From Pedobacter sp. FW305-3-2-15-E-R2A2 (GTDB lineage Bacteria; Bacteroidota; Bacteroidia; Sphingobacteriales; Sphingobacteriaceae), in NCBI RefSeq assembly GCF_038446955.1, contig NZ_CP151803.1:3038001-3102000 (forward strand): a stretch of DNA of 64,000 bases. The letters run 5' to 3'. Every line of letters begins with the position of its first letter. Position 1 is the first letter of the stretch. Below are positions 43,480 through 52,668 of this stretch, piece after piece. The notes beneath the pieces were generated by a model. The model was not told the origin of the DNA, did not search any database, and saw nothing but the letters and a program-made list of their open reading frames with translations. The translations under genes were made by a program, and so were the position numbers.

Positions 43480-43520
43480 GCCTGTATCCTTTTCATAAAA
43501 AAAGGATACAGGCTTTTTTT
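43480..43520 (+). terminator. Intrinsic terminator of the META lipoprotein gene
   Basis: Perfect 14-base arms (43480-43493 and 43500-43513) with a 6-base loop and seven Ts to 43520. Confidence 0.93.
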
Positions 43521-43577
43521 ATGGCTTTCCAATTTAATTTCCTTTATTGCTGATAAATTCAATAACTTGTATTCTTT

Positions 43578-44153
43578 ATGGCCAATTATAGCACCTATAC
43601 GGATAGCGAGTTGATTGCTTTATGGAAAGAAGGTAATGATGCCGTATTTAGAGAAATTTATCTGCGATACGATAAGCTGCTATACTTATACGCTTATAAA
43701 AAACTCAGAAACAGGGAAGAGGCCAAAGATGTGGTTCAGGATTCTTTTACCTGGCTGCTCAACCACCGCAATGAGATTCAGCTGAACAGCAGCTTATCCG
43801 GATATCTTTATAAAACGGTCCTTCATCAGATTCTGGACATCTTTAAACATAAAGGCATCATTAAAAAATATGCCGAAAGTGGAGAACATTATATCGAAGT
43901 CAACTCTCCGGAAGCGGATTACCTGATCCGGGAAAAGGATATCGCGGCATTGATTGAAAACGAAATTGCCGCCATGCCTCCTAAAATGAGGGAGATCTAT
44001 ACTTTAAAAAGAAGAGAGTTTTTAAGTACCAAAGAAATCGCAGGACAATTGGGACTCTCCGTACATACGGTATCCACTCAACTTAAAAGAGCATTGAAGC
44101 ACCTTAAGGTAAAACTTGGGACGGTAGTGTTCATTCTATGGGTGCTCTCCTGA
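43578..44153 (+). CDS. ECF sigma factor controlling PUL 3
   Basis: A 191-residue FecI-like sigma-70 factor of the Bacteroidota expansion family. Region 2 is NREEAKDVVQDSFTWLLNHRNEI with LSGYLYKTVLHQILDIFK after it. Region 4 is MREIYTLKRREFLSTKEIAGQLGLSVHTVSTQLKRALKHLK. The C-terminus is a short hydrophobic stretch (TVVFILWVLS). It follows the META gene terminator and is followed 122 bases on by fecR, starting the PUL 3 cluster. It is expected to drive the susC operon after release from FecR. Confidence 0.93.
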   Translation: MANYSTYTDSELIALWKEGNDAVFREIYLRYDKLLYLYAYKKLRNREEAKDVVQDSFTWLLNHRNEIQLNSSLSGYLYKTVLHQILDIFKHKGIIKKYAESGEHYIEVNSPEADYLIREKDIAALIENEIAAMPPKMREIYTLKRREFLSTKEIAGQLGLSVHTVSTQLKRALKHLKVKLGTVVFILWVLS

Positions 44154-44275
44154 AAATTATTGTGCTGTATTTCAGTAGTTTAGGTATTTTATGATATTTT
44201 TTTTAGTTGGATGTACCTAATCCATGATCCTGAATCGCCTTTACTTATTGTTGAGCAACAAGAGCAAAGCATTCC

Positions 44276-45400
44276 ATGAAGAAAGACATCAAAGAAGTAT
44301 TGGATAAAGTTAGTTCTGGCACCGCCAGTGCTGAAGAAGAAACTATGGCCAGGCTTTGGCTGCATCAACTACACCAGAACGAAGAAGCCGGACTTTCAGA
44401 AAATGAACTCAACGAGGTTAGTGACGAGATGTGGGCATCGCTGGAAAAAAACAGAAAACAATCCTCGCCCAGGACTGGAAAGTTATGGCCTTATATTGCG
44501 GCTGCAGCATCGGTAGTTTTAGTGGTTGGTATCGGTTTGTATTTTTTCAAGACTCCGTCTGCTGATCCAATAAAGGCTCCTCAACAATATTCAAATGATG
44601 TTCCTGCAGGGAGCAACAAAGCTTACCTGACCCTGGCCAGCGGAAAGAAAATTCTGCTAACCAGTGCAACCAACGGCATGCTTGCAGAGGAGGGAGGGGT
44701 AAAGATCACCAAAACTGCAGACGGGCAACTGGTGTACACCATTGCTGATGAGGGAAAGAAATCAACCGGAAAATATAACCGCATCGAAACACCGATTGGA
44801 GGTCAATATGAGTTGCAATTGCCGGATGGCACCAGGGTTTGGCTAAATGCAGCCTCTTCCTTAAAATATCCCGCATCTTTTTATGCGCTCAAACAACGCA
44901 GCGTAGAATTAATCGGGGAAGCCTACTTCGAAGTGGCAAAAGATAAAACGAAACCATTCCTGGTGAAAAGTAAAGGGCAGGAAGTGGAAGTTTTGGGAAC
45001 CCATTTCGATGTGAACGCCTATCCGGATGAGCAGAGCATCAAGACGACCCTGATGGAAGGCTCCGTGAAATTAAATGGACAGCTTACTTTGAAACCTGGT
45101 GAACAATCGGTGCTGAGCGATGGAAAATTCAATGTGAAAGAAGTGAATGCCATTGATGCTGCCGACTGGAAAAACGGGGAGTTTGTGTTCAATAATGAAC
45201 CTTTAACGAGCATCATGAAGAAAGTTGCCCGTTGGTATGGCGTCGAGATTGTCTATACCAATGACCTTGGCAAGGTACCCACATTTTCAGGTTCTGTTTC
45301 CCGCTCTGAAAATATTTCAAGTGTGTTAAATATGTTAGCAGAAACCAGTAATGTGCGCTTTGCCATCGCAGGAAAACAAATACGTGTAGCTACCAAATAG
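44276..45400 (+). CDS. FecR family anti-sigma factor (PUL 3)
   Basis: A 374-residue inner-membrane protein. The cytoplasmic part is residues 1-60, with one membrane helix at about 64-85 (LWPYIAAAASVVLVVGIGLYFF). The periplasmic part holds the FecR domain (YNRIETPIGGQYELQLPDG; VELIGEAYFEVAKDKTKPF) and a C-terminal DUF4974 domain (FVFNNEPLTSIMKKVARWYGVEIVYTND segment). It should bind the adjacent sigma factor and receive a signal from the STN domain of the SusC encoded 251 bases downstream. Family and role are standard for this gene order. Confidence 0.94.
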   Translation: MKKDIKEVLDKVSSGTASAEEETMARLWLHQLHQNEEAGLSENELNEVSDEMWASLEKNRKQSSPRTGKLWPYIAAAASVVLVVGIGLYFFKTPSADPIKAPQQYSNDVPAGSNKAYLTLASGKKILLTSATNGMLAEEGGVKITKTADGQLVYTIADEGKKSTGKYNRIETPIGGQYELQLPDGTRVWLNAASSLKYPASFYALKQRSVELIGEAYFEVAKDKTKPFLVKSKGQEVEVLGTHFDVNAYPDEQSIKTTLMEGSVKLNGQLTLKPGEQSVLSDGKFNVKEVNAIDAADWKNGEFVFNNEPLTSIMKKVARWYGVEIVYTNDLGKVPTFSGSVSRSENISSVLNMLAETSNVRFAIAGKQIRVATK

Positions 45401-45497
45401 AAGATCTACCAAATAAAATAAATAACCAGGACCTAACCAGTCCGATCGTTAACCAACCGTCAATAACGAACCTAACCATCAACAAAAACCAAACCAC

Positions 45498-45598
45498 ATG
45501 AAAAGAACCAAACACAAAGCAAGTTAATACTTCAGGAGGTTTTTAAGAAAAAAGCCATGAAAGTGTATCAGCACTTCCATGGCAAAGATCTGAGTTAA
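45498..45598 (+). other. susC leader (PUL 3): two tiny open frames and a Shine-Dalgarno-like run
   Basis: Between fecR and susC the sense strand has a 9-codon frame at 45498-45527 (MKRTKHKAS), an AGGAGG at 45534-45539, and a 13-codon frame at 45557-45598 (MKVYQHFHGKDLS) that overlaps the hairpin at 45554-45583. A leader peptide is conceivable, but the antisense-RNA reading explains the hairpin better. The AGGAGG is about 17 bases from the nearest ATG, too far for normal use. Confidence 0.3.
45548..45583 (-). terminator. Intrinsic terminator oriented against susC (PUL 3)
   Basis: Arms 45554-45565 and 45572-45583 pair with one mismatch. On the minus strand they are followed by six Ts (complement of 45548-45553). 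All nearby genes are on the plus strand, so this terminator points against them. Confidence 0.6.
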
Positions 45599-45640
45599 CC
45601 CAAAAAACAAATTTGAGATCCGTTCACGTATTAACCCAAT
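45548..45640 (-). ncRNA. Possible antisense RNA over the susC leader (PUL 3)
   Basis: A minus-strand TAnnTTTG box at 45645-45652 and a minus-strand intrinsic terminator ending at 45548 would frame an RNA of about 93 bases. It would be fully complementary to the susC leader just before the ATG at 45652. The same arrangement occurs, independently and with different sequence, at the other sigma/FecR-controlled susC (30308-30408). DonS-type RNAs of Bacteroides occupy the same place. The start is estimated from the box. Confidence 0.42.
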
Positions 45641-45644
45641 CCAA

Positions 45645-45652
45645 CAAAAGTA
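45645..45652 (-). promoter_or_regulatory. Antisense -7 box at the susC start (PUL 3)
   Basis: TACTTTTG on the minus strand is a perfect TAnnTTTG. Its first base pairs with the A of the susC ATG. No TTTG lies 19 bases upstream, so the -33 element is missing or degenerate. Confidence 0.4.
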
Positions 45653-48600
45653 TGAAATTAAATGCTTTTAACCTAGGTATGCTATGCCGATGGCTACTGC
45701 CTACACTTCTATCAGCTATGAACTTTGTTGTCGCAAAAGTGCTGGCAACAAATAAAAGAAGACTACTCATGAGAGTTAATTTGATCATCGCCATCATTAC
45801 CACCTGCTTATTACAAGTCAGTGCAGCAGGTTTTGCTCAAAAAGTCAATTATGTAAAACAGAACACTACACTTCATCAGGTCTTTCAGGAGATCAAAAAG
45901 CAAACCGGCTTCCGGGTTTTATATTCTGATCAGAATTTAAACAGCCAGATGAAAATTAATGCCAATTTTAAAGATTCGGAATTGGCCCAGGTAATGGAAA
46001 CTTTATTAAAAGACCAAAACCTGACCTACAAAATGGAACGCAGGAACATCCTGATTAAGATCCGGCCCACTGCCTTCCAGGAGATGAACGCGATCCTTAA
46101 AGACATTAATATCAGTGGAAGGGTGATGGACAAAGATAAAAAGCCATTGCCCGGCGCATCTGTTAGCGTGAAAGGAACGAATAAGGTGGTCAGTACAGAC
46201 GAAAATGGAAACTTTGCACTGAAAAATGTAGAGGAACAGGCCATATTGGTCGTTTCTTTTGTAGGCTATCTGCGAAAAGAGGTGCCGGTTAATGGCGGAA
46301 GTGTTTTAAACATTGTGCTCGATGAGGATGTCAGTCTGCTGGGCGATGTGGTGGTGGTCGGTTATGATACCAAAAAACAAAGCGAGCTGACCAGTGCCGT
46401 TGCTGTGGTCTCTTCCGCAAAATTAAAGGATGTGACCGCCAATTCTATTGGTGCCATGCTACAGGGAAAAGTGGCTGGCTTGCAGGTGGTGAACAGCTCC
46501 GGTGCGCCGGGTGCCAATGCGGAGATCAGGCTGCGTGGCGTATCTTCTGTGAATGCCAACCAAAGTCCGCTGTTTGTGGTGGATGGGATTATCGGTGGGA
46601 ATTACGATCCTAACGATGTGGAAAGTGTCACGATCTTAAAAGATGCGGGTGCTACTGCTATGTATGGCTCACAGGCAAACGCAGGGGTGATCATCGTTAC
46701 CACCAAAAGGGCCAAACAAGCCGAAACGAGGTTCGAAGCTAAAGTATCCACCGGTTTCAGAACTGCCGATTTTGGGAAGATGGAATTGATGAACAGCAAT
46801 GAACTCTACGATTACCATAAAGAGTTTTACCGCGACTACGTGGTTGGTGCTGCCAATAACTCTTACAAGATTGACCTTGTGAAATTCTATTCGGAGCGTC
46901 CTTTATCACTAAGAAGCCAGGATTATGACTGGTCTAAAGAATCCTTTAAAAAAGCCCCGATTTATAACTTTTATCTGTCTGCCAGTGGTAAAACAGAAAA
47001 GAACGATTATTATGTAGGTGCCTCCTATTATAAAGAAAAAGGCACTTTCATCAATACCGATTTCGAGCGCGTCAACTTACGCGGGAACTCGACTTATCAC
47101 TTCTCCAAAAAGCTGGATTTAACCAATAACATCAACCTCAGTGCCTCACAGGGCAAGAGTTACGATTATATGGATGCCTATTATTCTTTCCTGAATATGC
47201 CCTGGGATAATCCCTATGATGCCAGCGGAAACCCGGTTTATGTAGATGGAAATTCTACCTTTAAATGGTGGTCGAGGGATAAAATAAACCCGATTCACAC
47301 GGTACAAAATTCAGATCATCCCTATAAAGGTTTCAATGTAAATTATGATTTGGGAATCAATTACCGCATTACAGATTGGCTTACCTTTGCCAGTTCAAAC
47401 CGGTTGGCTGCATCATTCGACAAAGGCAGCAATTATGTGTCTTCCCTTGCTGCTGGGACTTACCACGGCATGGGCTATCTCGATGAGCTGAATACCCTGA
47501 ACTATGGCCTCATCAGCAACCAGTTGTTTAAATTCAATTTTAAATTCGGCGAGCACAGTTTAAGCGGTTTTGCTGGTGGAGCTTTTGAAATCAGTAAAAA
47601 CGAAACTTCCGGTGCTTCGGGTAAAGGACTGCCGGAAGGTTTGAAAGTGCCTGGTGTGATCTCCAGCAATCAGGTGATCGTTGGTGCGCACAATAAGTAC
47701 ATCTTACAGTCTTTATTGTCGCAGGTAAATTACAGCTACAAAAACAGATATTTCCTATCGGGCTCATTCCGTTATGATGGTTCCTCTAATTTCGCGCCAA
47801 GCAAACAGTACGGTGGCTTCCCATCGGTATCAGCTGCATGGGCGGTGAGCAATGAAGATTTTCTGGCCGACAATCCCATCTTCAGTAACCTGAAAGTACG
47901 CGCCAGCTACGGCATCACGGGGACTCAGGATATTGGTGCCTCCCGTTTCCTGGGTCTGTTTTCCCTCACCACCAAATACAATTCATTAGTAGCGGCAGTG
48001 CCTTACCAATTGCCAAGCCCTAACTTAACCTGGGAAAGCAAACGCCAGCTCAATGCAGGTATGGACATTGGTTTATTTAACCGGGTGAATTTAACCTTTG
48101 ATGTATATCGCAACGATACCAAAGACTTATTGCTACAGGTATCGCAACCCTTGTCCGTTGGTTTTGAAACCAAATGGGAGAATGCGGGTACGGTCATTAA
48201 CAAAGGGATTGAGCTGGGCATTAATTCGACCAATATCAAGACCAAAGACTTTGAATGGGTTACTGATTTTACCCTCAATTTTAACAACAATAAATTATCG
48301 GGTTTCCCTTCGGACATCGTAAAGACAGGCTCCTGGAGCATCTCGCAGATTTACCGCAACGGCGGAAACCTGTTTGAGTTTTACATGCCAAAATGGTTAG
48401 GTGTTGATGCACAAACGGGGGCACCTGTTTGGGAAAAGCTCATCTACAATACAGAGGGCAAAGCGGTAGCCAGCGAAAAAACATCGGATTATGCCCAGGC
48501 CAGCAATCAGGAAGTCGGTTCAGCACTACCTAAATACCAGGGTGGCTTTAACAACAGCTTCAGGTATAAAAACTTTAATTTAAGAGTGAGCACCTATTTT

Positions 48601-49038
48601 AATTACGGCAATAAGGTCTTTAGTAACAATCTGAGGTTTATGATGAATGATGGTCATGAGCCGTATTACAACCAGATCAGGTTACCGAAAGATGCCAAAA
48701 TCTGGACGCATCCAGGTGATACCGGGGCTACAGAACCAAGTCCGCAAAACTCGGCCAACTCTACCGAAACCTCCACCCGTTATTTAAAAGATGGAAGTTA
48801 CTTTACGATCAGGAACATTGCTTTGTCCTATACCTTGCCTTCGGCATGGGCGAAGAAAATCAGCATGAGCGATGTAACGGTAGGCATTACAGCCGATAAT
48901 GTGGCCACCTTCTCTAACTTCTTAGGTCAGGATCCTCAAACGACCATTACGCCAACGCGCTATGCAACGCCGGGGGTCTCGGATTTTAAGTATCCTAACA
49001 ACCGTCAATATTTGTTAAACGTCAATTTCAGCTTTTAA
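45652..49038 (+). CDS. SusC-like TonB-dependent transporter with STN domain (PUL 3)
   Basis: A 1128-residue transporter counted from the ATG at 45652; the frame extends to a TTG at 45613 and a further ATG at residue 40 (MRVNLIIAIITTCLLQVSAAGFAQ) would give the neatest signal peptide, so the start is uncertain. Domains: STN at about residues 65-135 (TLHQVFQEIKKQTGFRVLYSD), carboxypeptidase-D2-like at about 150-230, LGDVVVVGYDTKKQSELTSA TonB-box region, plug with IRLRGVSSVNANQSPLFVVDG and LKDAGATAMYGSQANAGVIIVTTK, then the barrel. The STN domain fits control by the upstream FecR/sigma pair. Confidence 0.94.
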   Translation: MKLNAFNLGMLCRWLLPTLLSAMNFVVAKVLATNKRRLLMRVNLIIAIITTCLLQVSAAGFAQKVNYVKQNTTLHQVFQEIKKQTGFRVLYSDQNLNSQMKINANFKDSELAQVMETLLKDQNLTYKMERRNILIKIRPTAFQEMNAILKDINISGRVMDKDKKPLPGASVSVKGTNKVVSTDENGNFALKNVEEQAILVVSFVGYLRKEVPVNGGSVLNIVLDEDVSLLGDVVVVGYDTKKQSELTSAVAVVSSAKLKDVTANSIGAMLQGKVAGLQVVNSSGAPGANAEIRLRGVSSVNANQSPLFVVDGIIGGNYDPNDVESVTILKDAGATAMYGSQANAGVIIVTTKRAKQAETRFEAKVSTGFRTADFGKMELMNSNELYDYHKEFYRDYVVGAANNSYKIDLVKFYSERPLSLRSQDYDWSKESFKKAPIYNFYLSASGKTEKNDYYVGASYYKEKGTFINTDFERVNLRGNSTYHFSKKLDLTNNINLSASQGKSYDYMDAYYSFLNMPWDNPYDASGNPVYVDGNSTFKWWSRDKINPIHTVQNSDHPYKGFNVNYDLGINYRITDWLTFASSNRLAASFDKGSNYVSSLAAGTYHGMGYLDELNTLNYGLISNQLFKFNFKFGEHSLSGFAGGAFEISKNETSGASGKGLPEGLKVPGVISSNQVIVGAHNKYILQSLLSQVNYSYKNRYFLSGSFRYDGSSNFAPSKQYGGFPSVSAAWAVSNEDFLADNPIFSNLKVRASYGITGTQDIGASRFLGLFSLTTKYNSLVAAVPYQLPSPNLTWESKRQLNAGMDIGLFNRVNLTFDVYRNDTKDLLLQVSQPLSVGFETKWENAGTVINKGIELGINSTNIKTKDFEWVTDFTLNFNNNKLSGFPSDIVKTGSWSISQIYRNGGNLFEFYMPKWLGVDAQTGAPVWEKLIYNTEGKAVASEKTSDYAQASNQEVGSALPKYQGGFNNSFRYKNFNLRVSTYFNYGNKVFSNNLRFMMNDGHEPYYNQIRLPKDAKIWTHPGDTGATEPSPQNSANSTETSTRYLKDGSYFTIRNIALSYTLPSAWAKKISMSDVTVGITADNVATFSNFLGQDPQTTITPTRYATPGVSDFKYPNNRQYLLNVNFSF

Positions 49039-49067
49039 GCAGGTTTCAACCTATTAAAATTAAGTAT

Positions 49068-50585
49068 ATGAAAAATATAATATTTACCCTCATCGTGTTT
49101 TTTATGGTTGCGGCAAGCAGCTGTAAAAAATTGAGTTCCCTGCCAAGCGATGCCATCAGTACGGAAACATTGGTGAACACCAGCGAAGGGTTAACGAATG
49201 CACTGAATGGAGCTTACGCTTTGTTTAAAGACCATATTGAATTTAATGGACAAGTCGACATGAACAACATGTACCTGCGACAGTTTTATCATTTAACTGA
49301 TTTTGCCAGTGACGATATTGTTTGCGGACAGGTAACCACCGATCCATTGTATTATAGCTTTAGCCTCGACCATTCACCTGCTCAGGCCAACAGCCGCTAT
49401 TACTGGTATTTATCGTACAAGATCATTACTGGTGTAAATACAGTTATTGATGCCGTGGAGAAATCAGGCAAAAATGATGCAGCCACCAACCAGTTATTGG
49501 GCGAGTGCTATTTCTTACGTGCATTCTGCCACTTTAACCTGGTTCGGTTGTTTGGCAAACCTTATACGGTAGACCCGAATGCTCCGGGGATCATTCTACG
49601 TACCAATCTTAGTGATCCTTCAAAAAAAGCAAGGTCGACTGTTAAAGAAGTTTACGATTCTGTGCTTGCTGATGCGGAAAAAGCTGCGGGTTTAATGACC
49701 CGTTCACGTGGGGTTCAATATGCCTCACAGGAAGCCGCATGGTCTTTACTGGCAAGGGTTAACCTTTACAAAGAAGACAATGCAAAAGCCATCGAATACG
49801 CAGATAAAGTGATCAACTCCGGTAAGTTTACTTTGGCCACTAAAGACACGTATCCAAAATTGTTTGCCAATGCCACCAGTGCGAGTGAAACCATTTTTTG
49901 CATTGCCTTTACGGTTGTGGATGATTATGGGAAATTTGGTTCTATCGCCTCCATGATCTACTCGGATGGTAACTCCGGCTGGGGCGAGGAATACGCTTCT
50001 TCCTCCTTACGTGCGGCCATGTCTGCACATCCGGAGGATGTTCGCTGGTCGTATATTGTTCCTTTAAAAGATGCCGGGGGCGTGGTTCAGAAGAAAAACG
50101 GGATTGAAGTGTATTACATCAGCAAGTTCTCCTTTCAGGACAACCTACCGAATTTAAGTTCACCCATCATGTTCCGGATCGCGGAGATGTACCTGATCCG
50201 TGCCGAAGCCAATGCGAAAGCAGGTGCTACTGCGGCAGCGCTGGATGATGTGGATCTGATCCGCAAGAACCGTGGTCTGGAAGCTTCGCTTTACAATAAG
50301 GTTGTACCTGCAGGTTCAACAGCTTTAGATATCGTCTTAGCGGAGAAACGCATAGAGATGGCATTTGAAGGGCATAGGACCTATGATGTGTTCCGCAATA
50401 AAAGAAGCTTGAATAAAGCCTATTGGGGATATCACCTGACCGGTTTAAAAGAGACCGATGTGGATCTTTCGAGAACACCGGCTGGTTATCCTAACCTGAG
50501 CGTGCCTTATACCAGTCCGCGGATCATTTACTATTTGCCGGTAGACGAGACCTTGAGCAACCCACTGGCCACACAAAACCAATAA
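49068..50585 (+). CDS. SusD/RagB-like nutrient-binding lipoprotein (PUL 3)
   Basis: A 505-residue outer-membrane lipoprotein with lipobox VAASSCKKL (Cys 19). It shows the typical start (LSSLPSDAISTETLVNTSEGL), scaffold helices (LLGECYFLRAFCHFNLVRLFG; QEAAWSLLARVNLYKEDN), the PIMFRIAEMYLIRAEANAKAG block, and the end segment LAEKRIEMAFEGHRTYDVFRNKR. It lies 29 bases after SusC and should form the lid of that transporter. The ligand is unknown but probably a Gal/GalNAc-containing glycan by context. Confidence 0.95.
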   Translation: MKNIIFTLIVFFMVAASSCKKLSSLPSDAISTETLVNTSEGLTNALNGAYALFKDHIEFNGQVDMNNMYLRQFYHLTDFASDDIVCGQVTTDPLYYSFSLDHSPAQANSRYYWYLSYKIITGVNTVIDAVEKSGKNDAATNQLLGECYFLRAFCHFNLVRLFGKPYTVDPNAPGIILRTNLSDPSKKARSTVKEVYDSVLADAEKAAGLMTRSRGVQYASQEAAWSLLARVNLYKEDNAKAIEYADKVINSGKFTLATKDTYPKLFANATSASETIFCIAFTVVDDYGKFGSIASMIYSDGNSGWGEEYASSSLRAAMSAHPEDVRWSYIVPLKDAGGVVQKKNGIEVYYISKFSFQDNLPNLSSPIMFRIAEMYLIRAEANAKAGATAAALDDVDLIRKNRGLEASLYNKVVPAGSTALDIVLAEKRIEMAFEGHRTYDVFRNKRSLNKAYWGYHLTGLKETDVDLSRTPAGYPNLSVPYTSPRIIYYLPVDETLSNPLATQNQ

Positions 50586-50615
50586 CCTAACCATCACCTT
50601 GTAATATAGATTGAT

Positions 50616-51485
50616 ATGAAAAATTTAAAAGCTTACTTGTTCCTGCTGTCATTGGTGATGGCAGGTTCAATATTCAGCTCCTGTAAAAAGGATAAGACCG
50701 AGATCAAAACCGATTTATTATATGAAGTAACGGTGGATGGCGCTACGGCAACTTTCAGCATAAAAACCGAAGGTGTGAGCAATTACCAATGGGATTTCGG
50801 GGATGGTAAAACTTCGACAGAAGCAAACCCAAGTCATACTTATCCGGGGAAGGGCAAATATGTTCCGACACTGATGGCCTCCGTAAATGGTAAACCCGTG
50901 GAAGCATCAACTGTGTTGCAGATCGCTAAAGTCTCTCCGGTAAAAATGAACGACAATTCCTTTGACGACTGGAGCACAGTGACCAAAAATGTGATTCCTT
51001 TAGGCTCGAAAAAAGGCATTTTTAATCTCGTAAAACTCGATTACGATGGGAACTATGTGTACCTGTATGGCGAGATGAGCGGCAAAAAAGCAGATGCGGT
51101 TATTTTTGATTTCTTCATTGATACCGACAACAATCCGGCTACGGGCTGGCTTACTGGTAGCTTTACCGATGGGGGTTATGATGTGTTAATGGAAGGTCAG
51201 TTGCTTACCGCTGGTGTAGATATTTTTTACCATACCGGTGCCAACCAGAGTGACTTCGGCGGATTTAAACCCCAGTCGATAGCTGAGGCTTATACGGTGG
51301 GTACCGTGAAAGATGAGGCTGGACTTGTCAAATTTGAGGCGCGGATTTCGCGGAGTAAGCTGAAAGGTTTAACAGGTACCGGTATGCGCATCGGGATACA
51401 GGTCATTAAAAATGACTGGTCAGTAAACCTGGGCAATGCACCGGATGAAGGGACCTCAAGTTTCTTCCTGGATATGAACGAATAA
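50616..51485 (+). CDS. PKD-domain surface lipoprotein, likely glycan-binding
   Basis: A 289-residue lipoprotein (lipobox IFSSCKKDK, Cys 23). A PKD domain occupies about residues 35-105, shown by the hallmark YQWDFGDGKTSTEANPSHTY. Residues about 115-289 form a beta-sandwich like CBM9-type carbohydrate-binding domains (FDDWSTVTKNV; FDFFIDTDNNPATGW; KFEARISRSKLKGL). No catalytic residues are evident. Position right after SusD is where surface glycan-binding proteins are normally encoded. Confidence 0.82.
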   Translation: MKNLKAYLFLLSLVMAGSIFSSCKKDKTEIKTDLLYEVTVDGATATFSIKTEGVSNYQWDFGDGKTSTEANPSHTYPGKGKYVPTLMASVNGKPVEASTVLQIAKVSPVKMNDNSFDDWSTVTKNVIPLGSKKGIFNLVKLDYDGNYVYLYGEMSGKKADAVIFDFFIDTDNNPATGWLTGSFTDGGYDVLMEGQLLTAGVDIFYHTGANQSDFGGFKPQSIAEAYTVGTVKDEAGLVKFEARISRSKLKGLTGTGMRIGIQVIKNDWSVNLGNAPDEGTSSFFLDMNE

Positions 51486-51504
51486 TTTAATACCGAAACA
51501 TTTT

Positions 51505-52629
51505 ATGGAAAAGATTTTAACTGCTGATCAGTCGGCTAAGGGACGTTTAGTGTCCTTAGATGTGATGCGAGGGATGATTATGATCCTGCTTTGTGCAGAG
51601 AGCTGCAAGGTTTATGAAGCGATTATGCACATTGATCCTGCACAACCTATGGGTGGTTTGATCACCCAGTTCTTTCATCACCCATGGCATGGACTGCGCT
51701 TCTGGGATCTGGTTCAACCCGCCTTTATGTTTATGGCAGGAGCCGCGATGTACATTTCTTACCGTCGTAAACTGGAAAAAGGACAAAGCTGGGGCGACAA
51801 CCTGGGGCATATCCTGATTCGCAGTTTAAAGCTTTTTATCTGTGGTGTAGCGTTGCATTGTGTTTACGCGGATAAACCCGTTTGGGAGCTTTGGAATGTG
51901 TTGACGCAATTGTCGTTTACCATGATCGTTTCCTACCTGATCATCAACAGGTCTTATACCTGGCAGCTTGTGTTTTCCATTGGCTTGCTGGTGCTTACCG
52001 AAGTGTTGTACCGTGGTTTGCTGATGCCTGGTTTTGACCAGCCTTTTGTGGAAGGGAAGAATTTTGGCGCTTATGCAGATACTTTGCTAATGGGTAAAAT
52101 TAACAGCGATGGTTGGGTAACGATCAATTGCATTCCTACTGCGGCGCATACCATCTGGGGGGTATTGGCAGGTAAACTGCTGATTTCGGGTAATACCAGC
52201 GCTTACAAAATAAAGACGCTGATCATTGCCGGTGTTGTTGCACTGGTTCTTGGCTTTGGCCTGGATCTGTCTGGAATTACACCCATTATCAAACGCATCA
52301 GCACCAGTTCCTTTGTATTGGTTTCGGTGGGCTGGGTCTTGCTGATTTTGGCTGCGGTGTATTGGCTGGTGGATGTGAAAGGCAATGTGAAATATGCCTG
52401 GATTTTCACGGTAGTAGGCATGAACGCCATATTTATCTACCTGTTTTTTGAGACAGTGGGGGTACAGTGGCTAAACGGCAAGGTGGCGATTTTCTCCGGC
52501 GACCTGTTGCACCTGTTTTTAAATGTGCCGGTTAGTATAGCTGCGGTGGTATCTGCCATTGCGGTACTGGTTGTCGAGTGGTTCCTGTGTTACTGGCTGT
52601 ATCAGCGAAATATCTTTTTTAAACTATAG
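51505..52629 (+). CDS. DUF5009 membrane acyltransferase-like protein (HGSNAT/NagX type)
   Basis: A 374-residue inner-membrane protein with about ten hydrophobic segments. The N-terminal RLVSLDVMRGMIMILLCAES matches the start of the DUF5009/YeiB-like family, which includes human heparan-alpha-glucosaminide N-acetyltransferase and the bacterial NagX linked to N-acetylglucosamine use. A His-containing loop (FFHHPWHGLRFWDLVQPAFMFMAG) resembles the catalytic-His region of HGSNAT. It may move acetyl groups or sugars across the inner membrane. It lies within PUL 3 with a kinase and GH109, which supports amino-sugar use. Confidence 0.78.
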   Translation: MEKILTADQSAKGRLVSLDVMRGMIMILLCAESCKVYEAIMHIDPAQPMGGLITQFFHHPWHGLRFWDLVQPAFMFMAGAAMYISYRRKLEKGQSWGDNLGHILIRSLKLFICGVALHCVYADKPVWELWNVLTQLSFTMIVSYLIINRSYTWQLVFSIGLLVLTEVLYRGLLMPGFDQPFVEGKNFGAYADTLLMGKINSDGWVTINCIPTAAHTIWGVLAGKLLISGNTSAYKIKTLIIAGVVALVLGFGLDLSGITPIIKRISTSSFVLVSVGWVLLILAAVYWLVDVKGNVKYAWIFTVVGMNAIFIYLFFETVGVQWLNGKVAIFSGDLLHLFLNVPVSIAAVVSAIAVLVVEWFLCYWLYQRNIFFKL

Positions 52630-52668
52630 ACATCCTATTCCATATCAAAAACTATTAAACATACGATC

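Noticed and set aside
45534..45539. AGGAGG as ribosome binding site for a leader peptide
   Set aside because: It is 17 bases from the next ATG, and this phylum relies little on Shine-Dalgarno pairing.
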